Below, piece by piece: positions 20,694 through 29,404 of a DNA stretch of 39,504 nt. A program made the position numbers and the translations under genes. The notes beneath the pieces were generated by a model. The model saw only the letters and a list, made by a program, of their open reading frames with translations. It did not search any database and was not told where the DNA came from. Origin of the DNA: Acidobacteriaceae bacterium. GTDB taxonomy: Bacteria; Acidobacteriota; Terriglobia; Terriglobales; Acidobacteriaceae. The stretch covers positions 1 through 39,504 of the forward strand of contig JASHVE010000086.1 in NCBI GenBank assembly GCA_030039675.1. Direction: 5' to 3'. Numbering within the stretch: position 1 is the first letter of the stretch; each line of letters starts with the position of its first letter.

Positions 20694-20811
20694 TAGAGCG
20701 GTTCCACAGTTGATGTGCCCTTGCCGAAGCCGCGGAAGGTGGCATTTTCTTGAGGAAGATGCCACTTTGCAGCAGTGGCTTCAGGACATAGCAACTGTGG
20801 AACCGCTGTCG
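20694..20811. repeat. Palindromic element, subfamily B copy 1
   Basis: Perfect 16-bp outer arms AGCGGTTCCACAGTTG/CAACTGTGGAACCGCT; inner GTGGCATTTTC...GAAgATGCCAC. Confidence 0.93.
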
Positions 20812-20892
20812 CGGTCAAACCGGGGCCGTGACACTGGAGCATAACCTGCACGCCGGGCCATACTCCAGCGTCACAGCGTTTGCTGAAACGCC

Positions 20893-22287
20893 CTACTCGA
20901 ACTGTTCGGGAATGATGAGGAGCACTTCGACTTTGGCGATCTGGCCGTTTTCCGAGGCAGGGCGGAACTTCCAGCGCTCAAGGGAATCGAGAACGAACTG
21001 GGCTTCAGGAAACTGCTGCGGAAAGATGATGCTGAGGGTCTCGAATCTTCCCGCGTTGTTGACGAAGCCGTGAATCATGAGGGCGTCGGAATCGATGGAG
21101 CCGGGCGTGAGATTGGGGCGCACGATGCTGTAGGGCCACGGAGCGTCAAGGTGCGCAACGGAGCCGGCTTGTGCAGCGTCGGCCATGCGCGGCAGCGAGT
21201 ACTGGAGGATCCAGCTCTTTTCGAGGCCGACGTGCAGGTAGACCGTATAGGCCATCCTGCCCTGCCATACGTTGGTGATCTCCGGGTATTCGTCTTCGAG
21301 CGAAGATCCCACGATGACCGCGCCAAACCGTCCAGTGATGGGCTCGGAGATGACGGTAGCAGAATACTGATCGCCTCCGGCCGGCGCACCTGCCGGCGCC
21401 GCCTGTCCTTCGCCGGCATGGGCGCCCGCGGATTTACCGGTCCCGGCGCCGCTGCCTGCGGATTTGGTTTCGGTATCGCCATGGCCTTGTGAAGCTGCGG
21501 TCTTGGCCGGCCCGGTTGTAGCTCCCGACGCGTTGGCGGCGGCGACTTCATTTACCGGCGGGAGAGTGACAGTTCCGTTCGTCATCTTGACGTCAGAGAG
21601 CGACATCACCGCGGCAGGGGTGGGCGGGGCAGTGGACTGCGAGACGGTTGCTGGAGGAGTCGGCGGCTGCGGCGGCCCGTGCACCACGAGAGGCGTGGTG
21701 GTGGAAGGAGCCAGCAATTGTTTGAGCGACGGTTGCGTGGCTGACGAAATGGCGACGTCGTTCAGATTCGGTTCCTGGTTGGGCATTGTGAGTTTGGGTA
21801 TGACCGGGGTGGTCGCGGGTTTTTGCGGCACAGGCGCGACAATCTTTACCACCGGAGTCTTGGCAGGGGTCCAGAGGATGACCTGCGGCAGGGGAGCGGA
21901 TTTCATGAGCACCAGATTGGTGTGCAGGTCAGGCTGCAGCAGCGTCTGGGGAGCGATCTTGGCTTTCTCAAACCGAGGCGTCGCAAGCGCCTGCGCGGAT
22001 TCTCTTCCGCCGGGCGTGGCAGGGTGAGGCGTATGGCTCGGGCCAGGATGAGGCATGGCTTGCGCCACGGCGCGGCGCCCGTCGAGATCGGGCATCTTCA
22101 GATCGAGACGGCGAAGCGAGTAGCGGTCCAATGGAGCGTGCGTGATGACCGGCGGCGTGTAGAGGACGCCGAAGCAGACCATGCTGATGACGCCGACGTG
22201 AATCAGCGCCGAAACCGCCATTGTAATGGGTGTGCGGCGCGAATCCGAGTGCTGGGTGAAGAGTGTGACCGTGCGGGGGGACGTCAT
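20893..22287 (-). CDS. TonB-like energy transducer / Pro-rich periplasmic protein
   Basis: One N-terminal TM, long Pro-rich linker, C-terminal TonB_C-like GFVNNAGRFETLSIIFPQQFPEAQFVLDSLERWKFRPASENGQIAKVEVLLIIP. Track N-terminal 43 aa are partly element-derived; start set at MTSPRTVT. Confidence 0.75.
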   Translation of the reverse strand: MTSPRTVTLFTQHSDSRRTPITMAVSALIHVGVISMVCFGVLYTPPVITHAPLDRYSLRRLDLKMPDLDGRRAVAQAMPHPGPSHTPHPATPGGRESAQALATPRFEKAKIAPQTLLQPDLHTNLVLMKSAPLPQVILWTPAKTPVVKIVAPVPQKPATTPVIPKLTMPNQEPNLNDVAISSATQPSLKQLLAPSTTTPLVVHGPPQPPTPPATVSQSTAPPTPAAVMSLSDVKMTNGTVTLPPVNEVAAANASGATTGPAKTAASQGHGDTETKSAGSGAGTGKSAGAHAGEGQAAPAGAPAGGDQYSATVISEPITGRFGAVIVGSSLEDEYPEITNVWQGRMAYTVYLHVGLEKSWILQYSLPRMADAAQAGSVAHLDAPWPYSIVRPNLTPGSIDSDALMIHGFVNNAGRFETLSIIFPQQFPEAQFVLDSLERWKFRPASENGQIAKVEVLLIIPEQFE

Positions 22288-22344
22288 GAACGAGTCTATT
22301 TCCTCCGTTGCCGCGCCTGGCTTCGCATTGAGGAACTTACCGAT

Positions 22345-22461
22345 TCGAGCGGTTCCACAGTTGATGTGCCCTTGCCGAAGCCGCGGAAGGTGGCATTTTC
22401 TTGAGGAAAATGCCACTTTGCAGCAGTGGCTTCGGGATATAGCAACTGTGAAACCGGTGTA
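22345..22461. repeat. Palindromic element, subfamily B copy 2
   Basis: AGCGGTTCCACAGTTG ... CAACTGTGAAACCGGT; inner GTGGCATTTTC-TTGAG-GAAAATGCCAC. Confidence 0.92.
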
Positions 22462-22989
22462 AACTTCCTGGCCCGTGTCACCACAGCAAAAAAGGGAAAT
22501 CGTTCAGCCGCGTTTCCGGATTCCAGACTTCCCAGAAACAAATTGCTCTCGATCGTCTTTACCCGCGGCCGAGATTCTGACACGATTGACCGAGAGCCGA
22601 CGTGATGTTCTGGAATGCGGTTACTTCGGAGTTTACAGTCAACCCGATTGTACTTTGTCTGCCGAATCCGTGTTACCAGTTATGCCGGTGTGTTGATTGC
22701 AGTATGCCATTGTGGGAACAACTTTTGGTAGTTTCCACATCGCCTGTTGGAGTCATTGGTCGTAGCACTTTAGATACCTCGGAAACTCGAAAAAAAGCGA
22801 TTCTTGTGATTTTGGAGAAGCACTAACGGATATACTAAAGTCACACGACCCCTAACAAGGCTCAATGCCGACGCGTTCCCCCGGCACTAAGCGTGGATGG
22901 CAAGGCCGTTCGACTGGGCACTCCGATCCGAATGGGGCACAGAAAGGTGGAGTTGCCGGCACCACGGCCAACTCAGAGCACGTTGAGAG

Positions 22990-23835
22990 ATGAACCGAAG
23001 ACTGCTTACGATCCTTCTCGTCGCATTCGTGATAGCCAGTGTTTGCACCTTTCTGGTCTATCGAATTCTTGGCCATATGGTCGTGGCGTCCAAGCCGGTT
23101 TCCACTACGCGAGTGGTGGCGGCGGCGACCGATATCAAATTGGGAACCGTGCTAACCCCATCGGACCTAACCACCACTGAGATAGCCGGAGCTACGCCGA
23201 AGGGCGCCATCCTGAAACCGGAGCAGGCGCTCAATCGCGGCGTGATCGCGGACATCTACCAGGGTGAGCCGATCCTGGAGAGCCGCCTGGCTCCCGCCGG
23301 CTCGGGCGGCGGCCTGGCGGCTACGATTCCCGACGGCATGCGAGCCGCCGCTGTCCGGGTGGACGAAGTGGTGGGCCTGGCTGGATTCGTGACCCCGGGC
23401 ATGCGCGTGGACGTTCTGGCTTCCGGTATTCCGCCGAATGCTCCGCCGACGCAGGGCACGATCACGAAGACAGTGTTGCAGAATATCCAGGTGCTCTCGG
23501 CGGGAACCGATATTCAAAAAGATGCGGCAGGCAAGCCGCAGCAGGTGCAGGTGGTCAACCTGCTGGTGACACCGGAGCAGGCCGAGACGCTGAGTCTGGC
23601 CAGCCAGTTGAAGATTCAGCTGGTGCTGCGTAATCCGCTGGACACGAAGATTGCAGCGGTTCCCAACACGGCGATGAGCTCGCTGTTCACCGATCAAAAC
23701 CCAACACCGCAGCCGCAACGGAGAGTTGTGGCAAGGGCCGCTCCCAAGCCGGCGCCCCCGCAATATTCGATCCAGGTGATTAATGGATCGAGTACCACCG
23801 AAGAAAAATTCAGCTCGCCGGAGGGACAGCATTGA
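22990..23835 (+). CDS. cpaB: Flp pilus assembly protein CpaB/RcpC
   Basis: TDIKLGTVLTPSDLTTTEIAGATPKGAI SAF domain; GMRAAAVRVDEVVGLAGFVTPGMRVDVL. Confidence 0.92.
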   Translation: MNRRLLTILLVAFVIASVCTFLVYRILGHMVVASKPVSTTRVVAAATDIKLGTVLTPSDLTTTEIAGATPKGAILKPEQALNRGVIADIYQGEPILESRLAPAGSGGGLAATIPDGMRAAAVRVDEVVGLAGFVTPGMRVDVLASGIPPNAPPTQGTITKTVLQNIQVLSAGTDIQKDAAGKPQQVQVVNLLVTPEQAETLSLASQLKIQLVLRNPLDTKIAAVPNTAMSSLFTDQNPTPQPQRRVVARAAPKPAPPQYSIQVINGSSTTEEKFSSPEGQH

Positions 23836-25424
23836 GAGCGAAGACCTCAATAGCGATCACGTGGTTTTGCGCAGTGTCGTTCGCCGTTTGCGCCGGGCAC
23901 AGCATGCAGGCTCAAACGTCTCCAGCAGCCGGCGCTGCATCCCAGGATTCGACTAACGATTTGTCGGTGACAGTGGGCAAGACGGTGCTGGTGGATTGCG
24001 CCCAGCCGATCTCACGCGTGGCGATCGGGCTCGGCGAGGTTGCGCAGGCCAGTGCAGTGAGCCCCACCGAGATCATGGTGAATGGCAAAACCCCCGGAGA
24101 GACAAGCCTGATCATCTGGGATATTCACGGCGGACGGCAGTTCTTTAACGTGACCGTGCGGCCGATGGCAACGCTTTCGAGCGACAACCTGGATGCGGTG
24201 CGGCGGGAGCTGAGAACCGAGCTGCCGGGCCAGACAATCAAGGTGAGCTACGACAATAACAACATCTTTCTCCGCGGTGATGTGAAGGACCTCGTAAGCT
24301 CTGACCGGGCGGTGAAGATTGCTTCGACCGCGGGCAAGGTGGTGAACCTGCTGAATGTGGATGTGCCGGCGTCGGACCCGCAGATCCTGCTCAAGGTGCG
24401 TTTCTGCAGCGTGGATCGCACGTTGGAAAAGCAGCTTGGCATCAATTTATTCAATCTGGGCGCAGGGAATTTCGTCGGCGGGTCGACGACCGGCCAATAC
24501 AGCCCGCCGTTCCTTTCAGGGCCCTCGGGGTCGAGTTCCCAAGGTGTGGGAACCACCACCGGCAATGCGGCGCTCTCTAACGAGCTGAATCTTTTCGCCT
24601 TTTATCCGGGTCTTGGACTGGGTGCAACCATCGAGGCCATGGAGAGCAAGGGCCTGGTGGAGACTCTCGCAGAGCCCAATCTGCTGGCGACGAACGGCAA
24701 AGAGGCGAGCTTCCTGGCCGGCGGCGAGTATCCCTACCCTGTCGTGCAAGGCACGTCGGCGGGCGGATCGACTGCGGTGACGATCCAGTTCAAGGAGTAT
24801 GGAATCCGGCTCAACTTTATTCCCACGATCACCCCGCGGGGTACGATCCGGCTGCAGGTGGCTCCAGAGGTGAGCGCGCTGGACTTTGCGCACGCCGTGA
24901 CGATTTCGGGATTCGAAGTGCCGGCCATCACTTCGCGTAAGGTCAACACGGAAGTAGAGCTGAAAGACGGCCAAAGCTTCATCGTCGGCGGCCTGCTTGA
25001 TAATGAGGAATCCGAGACATTCGAGAAGGTTCCTTTCCTGGGCGACATTCCGGTGCTGGGCAAGTTCTTCCAGTCGATGACGAGAACCAAGTCGAACACC
25101 GAGCTGATTGTGATCGTCACACCGGAGCTGGTGGCGCCGATCCCTGCCGGTCAAACGCTGCCGCAGTTGAAGTATCCGGTTGCGTTCCTGCCGCCCAACT
25201 CGAACATTCCCATGCATACACCGGACGGCAAGACGCCGGAGAACACGCCGGCTCCTGCGCCGACGAGCGTACCGGTCGAGACGTTGCTCGACAGCATGAA
25301 ACCGGAGAAGCCTTTGATCATCGAAGGCAGCACCGGCGGCTTTGGGACAGCGGGGGCGCCGATCAATTCCGGCAGCACCACTTCCTATCCCGGCGGTGCA
25401 GGAACCGCGGCTGCGCCGCAATAG
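23832..25424 (+). CDS. cpaC: Flp pilus secretin CpaC/RcpA
   Basis: BON/pilus N-terminal region and secretin core LAEPNLLATNGKEASFLAGGEYPYPV, VPFLGDIPVLGKFFQS, ELIVIVTPELV; TTG start overlaps the cpaB stop. Confidence 0.94.
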   Translation: MRAKTSIAITWFCAVSFAVCAGHSMQAQTSPAAGAASQDSTNDLSVTVGKTVLVDCAQPISRVAIGLGEVAQASAVSPTEIMVNGKTPGETSLIIWDIHGGRQFFNVTVRPMATLSSDNLDAVRRELRTELPGQTIKVSYDNNNIFLRGDVKDLVSSDRAVKIASTAGKVVNLLNVDVPASDPQILLKVRFCSVDRTLEKQLGINLFNLGAGNFVGGSTTGQYSPPFLSGPSGSSSQGVGTTTGNAALSNELNLFAFYPGLGLGATIEAMESKGLVETLAEPNLLATNGKEASFLAGGEYPYPVVQGTSAGGSTAVTIQFKEYGIRLNFIPTITPRGTIRLQVAPEVSALDFAHAVTISGFEVPAITSRKVNTEVELKDGQSFIVGGLLDNEESETFEKVPFLGDIPVLGKFFQSMTRTKSNTELIVIVTPELVAPIPAGQTLPQLKYPVAFLPPNSNIPMHTPDGKTPENTPAPAPTSVPVETLLDSMKPEKPLIIEGSTGGFGTAGAPINSGSTTSYPGGAGTAAAPQ

Positions 25425-25467
25425 GTCCGCAACCTGCGCGTCACCGCGAGCAATCTGAGGCTGAAGG

Positions 25468-25908
25468 ATGAACCTGTTCCAACGGATTGCTTGCGGGTGG
25501 CGGCGTTTTCTTACGCCGGGGCCCGCAAAGGTTCCGGAGAGCCCGCTCAAGGTAGTGAATACGACGCGCGGCACAGTGATGGCGACGCGTCTTGATGTGG
25601 CCAACAGCGGAAAAACGCGCAGAAAGGGCCTGCTGGGACGCGATCATCTCGCGTCCGGTGAAGGCTTGTGGATTATTCCCTGCGAATCTGTGCATACGTT
25701 CTTCATGCGATTCCCTATCGACCTGGTCTATCTTGACCGCGGAAACTGCGTCAGGAAGGTGAGGAGCAGCGTGGGTGCGTGGCGGATCTCGGGGTGCTTT
25801 GCGGCGCACTCAGTGCTGGAACTGCCTGCGGGTACGGTGCGCGCAACGGCGACGAAGCGCGGGGACGCGATCGAGATGACGCCTGCCGGTTCTGAACAGG
25901 CCGGTTAG
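25468..25908 (+). CDS. DUF192 family protein
   Basis: RKGLLGRDHLASGEGLWIIPCESVHTFFMRFPIDLVYLDRGNCVRKV is a canonical DUF192 motif. Confidence 0.9.
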   Translation: MNLFQRIACGWRRFLTPGPAKVPESPLKVVNTTRGTVMATRLDVANSGKTRRKGLLGRDHLASGEGLWIIPCESVHTFFMRFPIDLVYLDRGNCVRKVRSSVGAWRISGCFAAHSVLELPAGTVRATATKRGDAIEMTPAGSEQAG

Positions 25909-26023
25909 AGCGGTCCCACAGTTGATATGCCCTTGCCGAAGCCGCGGAAGGTGGCATTTTCTTGAGGAAAATGCCACTTTGCAGCAGTGGCTTCGGGATA
26001 TAGCAACTGTGAAACCGCTGTAG
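25906..26023. repeat. Palindromic element, subfamily B copy 3
   Basis: AGCGGTcCCACAGTTG ... CAACTGTGAAACCGCT; inner GTGGCATTTTC-TTGAG-GAAAATGCCAC; first TAG is the stop codon of the DUF192 gene. Confidence 0.92.
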
Positions 26024-26045
26024 CGCCGGCCGGCTCCGGCTCGCC

Positions 26046-27362
26046 TTACACGGCTGCGATCAGGTCTTTCTTCCGGGAATGATTCATATATATCCATGCA
26101 TAGAACAGGCTCAGGGCAAGCAGGCTGAGTGGAACCGGAAAGATGCGCACGGTTAGAGGCAAAGGCAGCCGGAGGATCACGTCGAGGAAGATCCACAAGA
26201 TGTCTCCTGTCACGACGAGCGCTGTTGCGCTTACCAGGAGCGCGAGCCATCTGGTTATTGCGCCGCCTTCGGTCCAAAGCATGGCGCAGGCGGGAATCGC
26301 CAGCAGCAGGAGCTTGGTGTCCTGCTGACGGTGGTAAACAGGCAGCATGGACAGTGCGGCGATGGCTGCGAGGGCAAACCAGCGTTCTCGCCCCTGAGCA
26401 CGGTTTCGCAACGCGACAATTATCAAAGGAAGGAATGCCGCGAAAACTGCGATGAAGCTGGCTGAATTGTAGAAATGCGGGTCGTCTTTAAATGAGCTGA
26501 GGACTACAGACAGGTTGACCATCATGCCCAAGCCATATCGGCCCGTGGAAGCGGGTCCGGGATCGCTGAGGCCGCCGCGTGCGGAAAGCGCCGCCGTGTT
26601 CGAGCGCCACTCCTGAATCCAATGCGGTGCCACATGCCATGTCCACAGGAGTGCAGGGGCGCTGATCAGCAGAGCCAACAGGAGAGTGCGGAGCGCATGC
26701 TTGCGGCAGGTTCCTCCTGACAACAAAAAATAGAGCCAGATCAATCCCGCATCTTGCGGCTTAAGCGCGAGGCTCGCGGCAAGGCAAATCGTACCAGCAG
26801 CGATCCAGCGTTCCTTCATAAAACACCAGACAGCAACGACACAGAGGCCCACGGCAATCCCTGCGGCATTGCTGAGCGCCACAAGGTCACCGCTGTTGAC
26901 GAGGAAGAAGCCGAGCAGGAGGCCGGAGATCCTCGGCGCATGATTGGCTCCGATATCCCAAATCAGGAACGAAGCGAGAATGAGGCTGCCGATGGTGAGC
27001 GCCATCCATAGCACGTGTGCAGGACCCCATGACAGCGCGGCGAAGGGCGCGGTGATCATGAAGGCAGATGGCAGGTACAGGTACCGCGACACAATCTGAA
27101 GGACCTTTGGCGTGTCCAGCTGTCGATAAACGCCCTCCATCTGATAGAGGCGCAGTACCTCGCTTTGCTGGTATGGATCGTGATGCTGAAGAAGGCATCG
27201 CGCGGGGTAGTACAGGACTTTGAAGTCGACCATAGGAGTGGGCGAGGCTTTCTCCATGCCGATACCCAGCAGGAGAAATACGATGCACCCCATCAGGAGA
27301 AAATAGAATCCATCGCGGCGTTCCTTCGCTGTCCGGTTCACTGGTCGCTTCGCGTCCCCCAA
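26046..27362 (-). CDS. GT87/DUF2029-like polytopic glycosyltransferase
   Basis: DFKVLYYPARCLLQHHDPYQ, multiple TM segments, SLALKPQDAGLIWLYFLL. Confidence 0.78.
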   Translation of the reverse strand: MGDAKRPVNRTAKERRDGFYFLLMGCIVFLLLGIGMEKASPTPMVDFKVLYYPARCLLQHHDPYQQSEVLRLYQMEGVYRQLDTPKVLQIVSRYLYLPSAFMITAPFAALSWGPAHVLWMALTIGSLILASFLIWDIGANHAPRISGLLLGFFLVNSGDLVALSNAAGIAVGLCVVAVWCFMKERWIAAGTICLAASLALKPQDAGLIWLYFLLSGGTCRKHALRTLLLALLISAPALLWTWHVAPHWIQEWRSNTAALSARGGLSDPGPASTGRYGLGMMVNLSVVLSSFKDDPHFYNSASFIAVFAAFLPLIIVALRNRAQGRERWFALAAIAALSMLPVYHRQQDTKLLLLAIPACAMLWTEGGAITRWLALLVSATALVVTGDILWIFLDVILRLPLPLTVRIFPVPLSLLALSLFYAWIYMNHSRKKDLIAAV

Positions 27363-27456
27363 CTACAAGTCCAGAAATCAAGCAAACTGAGAAAGCTATG
27401 GCTGTCGAATTTCCTTCAGTAGTGAAGTGAATCTGTTGAATCTATCGCGTGCAGTG

Positions 27457-28695
27457 CTAGGAACGAGAAATATGCGCCGCCGAAACCGGCGCTTCGCCTC
27501 CGTGAGCTTGTACGAACTCCACCGGCGCGGAGACGGCGTGCGCAGCCGCAGAGGAGCGTGCAACGAGATACCACAAGAGCCACACCGGGGCCGTCCACAG
27601 ATAATAAACGGAGTTAATGCGGACGCGAAGCGCCTGGAGCTCGATGATGGCGAGGACGCAGACCAGGACAACGAGCAGGGGACGTTTGCGTGTGGTGAAG
27701 GCGCCGTGCATCACAGCCGGGATCGCGATGCTCTGATCATACAAAAAGGAATAGGGTGCGGCGATGAGCGAAACGAGGATCAGCAGATCGCCGTTTTCGA
27801 TCCAGCTCCATCCGTGGCGGCGGCGCCAGAAGAACCACACGGCCCACGCCGAGGCGACTGCGGCAGGCAAATATTGCAGCCAGACCGCGTTCCGATTGAT
27901 GGAGAAACGCATCGCGTCGCTGAGGCAAGGAACGAACTCCTGCACGACAGACGTGGAACGCATGAGCGCCAGATAGGCCGAGAAAGCAGATGGGTCGATC
28001 CAGAGTGTGAGGGCGCAGCTCGCCGCCGTCGCAGCCACAGCGCCGGCGAGCACCTTATAGCTGCGCGAGAACAAGATCCAGGCCAGCAGCGCCGCGGCGA
28101 AAGGGAGAAACAGATGCGGCTTGAGCACGCAGAGCCAGAGAGACGCGCCAGCCGCGAAGGGGCGAGTGCAGTGGTAGTAGAGGAACAGAGTCAGCCCGAG
28201 CAGCGCGAAGAGGGACGTCTGGCCCATGGTGAGACACATGAGGGCGGGCACAAAGGACAGACCGAGCCAATGAATATAATTTGGAGGTGAGCCATGCAGC
28301 TTGCGGACCAGATGCACGGAAATCAACAGGCAAGCGAGCAAGATGAGAGACCATAGAAGGGCTGCGATCCGTACGCCGAAGAAGCCCAGAGGAAAAGCGA
28401 GGGGTAATCCCCACGGAGGATTGCGCATAAGGAGGACGCCGTTGCCCTTCAGCCCCACCGAATGTTCAATGCGTCTTATCGCGCCTGCATCATAGGGATC
28501 AGCGTGCTGGACCAGCTGGCGACCGGTCGCATAATATGCGACGAAGTCGCGCGAACCGGCCATTTTGCCTGCAAGAGGCACTGTGAAAAGGAACAGTGCC
28601 GTGATGCCGAGAACCACGCCGCTGAGCAGCGCAATCGATATATCTGCGAGATCGTAGCGAGGCTTGGCCGCGGGCGGATGCGTGGTGTCCGGCAT
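27457..28695 (-). CDS. GT87/DUF2029-like polytopic glycosyltransferase
   Basis: RDFVAYYATGRQLVQHADPYDAGAI, multiple TM, LWLCVLKPHLFLPFAAALL; paralogous layout to the preceding gene. Confidence 0.78.
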   Translation of the reverse strand: MPDTTHPPAAKPRYDLADISIALLSGVVLGITALFLFTVPLAGKMAGSRDFVAYYATGRQLVQHADPYDAGAIRRIEHSVGLKGNGVLLMRNPPWGLPLAFPLGFFGVRIAALLWSLILLACLLISVHLVRKLHGSPPNYIHWLGLSFVPALMCLTMGQTSLFALLGLTLFLYYHCTRPFAAGASLWLCVLKPHLFLPFAAALLAWILFSRSYKVLAGAVAATAASCALTLWIDPSAFSAYLALMRSTSVVQEFVPCLSDAMRFSINRNAVWLQYLPAAVASAWAVWFFWRRRHGWSWIENGDLLILVSLIAAPYSFLYDQSIAIPAVMHGAFTTRKRPLLVVLVCVLAIIELQALRVRINSVYYLWTAPVWLLWYLVARSSAAAHAVSAPVEFVQAHGGEAPVSAAHISRS

Positions 28696-28785
28696 GGACG
28701 ATATTGTACCGATTGGCTGAAAAGCAGTGGATCGCACCGCGGCCACACTGCAATAACACACAGGTGGCATACACCTTTAGGTCAT

Positions 28786-28833
28786 GTATACGGCTCGCTC
28801 GTGGGAGAAGAACCACTGTAAACACGCGTATAC
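28786..28833 (+). promoter_or_regulatory. Putative enhancer (UAS) dyad pair upstream of flp1
   Basis: GTATACGGC ... TAAACAcgCGTATACAGC; same arrangement as upstream of cpaA. Confidence 0.55.
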
Positions 28834-28911
28834 AGCAAGGGTAGGCAAAAGCTCGCCAGATGAGATTGTAAGTGCTTCTTTCTTAAGAGACATTGCTTCA
28901 GAGACCCTGAA

Positions 28912-28927
28912 TGGCATGCCAGGTGCA
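28912..28927 (+). promoter_or_regulatory. Sigma-54-type promoter candidate for flp1
   Basis: TGGCATG-CCAG-GTGCA: one mismatch in the -24 box, GG-N10-GC spacing, 53 bp before the flp1 ATG. Confidence 0.65.
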
Positions 28928-28980
28928 TAGTAGGGGGTGCCCCGGCTGAGGCTGGGAATCAACTACTTGGAGAGATCGAG

Positions 28981-29166
28981 ATGAACAACCTTTTTCTGAA
29001 GATGTATGTTAAGGTCCAGGATTTCCTGAGCCGCGAGGAAGGCCAGGATCTGGTTGAGTACGCCCTGCTGATTACCCTGGTCGCACTGGCTGCCGTTTCC
29101 GGCATCAACAAGGTAGCCTCCGCAATCAACACCGTCTTCACCAACATTAGCAACACGCTTTCGTAA
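28981..29166 (+). CDS. flp: Flp/Fap-type pilin 1
   Basis: REEGQDLVEYALLITLVALAAVSGINKVASAINTVFTNISNTLS; GGAGAG RBS. Confidence 0.95.
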   Translation: MNNLFLKMYVKVQDFLSREEGQDLVEYALLITLVALAAVSGINKVASAINTVFTNISNTLS

Positions 29167-29218
29167 GCACTGGCAGAAGAACGTCAGGAACACGCACCCA
29201 GTACCTCAGCTCCTTCAC

Positions 29219-29260
29219 GGGAGAGCGTCGTATCGGACCCCACCGCCCCGTCGCTCTCCC
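29219..29260 (+). terminator. Intercistronic hairpin between the two pilin genes
   Basis: GGGAGAGCG - 24 nt - CGCTCTCCC; no strong T-tract. Confidence 0.5.
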
Positions 29261-29404
29261 TGCAAGGTTGTTATTCAGTTATCGGGCGGGGAGGTCAATC
29301 CCAACAGGTTTTGAATTGGGAGTTTGAACGCATCCAGGCTCGAGTATTAGAACTGAAAGCGCACGCATAGGATAGAAGCCAGGCTGGATATGGAGAAGCT
29401 TGAC

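Noticed and set aside
20578-20811. TA target-site duplication at element ends, suggesting an IS630/mariner MITE
   Set aside because: TA-like flanks occur at some copies but not consistently (e.g. 20694-20811 and 29627-29743 lack a right TA).
20608-20851. Recurring peptides such as AVPQLMCPCRSRGRWHFLEENATLQQW, MNSSGFFIKKKPPFTALK and MKKPLEFMLS in several track ORFs (also near 2642, 7668, 22226, 29505)
   Set aside because: All are translations of the A/B/C palindromic elements; the similarity is DNA-level and several fall on opposite strands of the same element.
22686-22701. CGGTGTGTTGATTGCA, GG-N10-GC sequence ~290 bp upstream of cpaB
   Set aside because: Poor -24 box, long distance to the gene, and no GTATAC dyad nearby; too weak to call.
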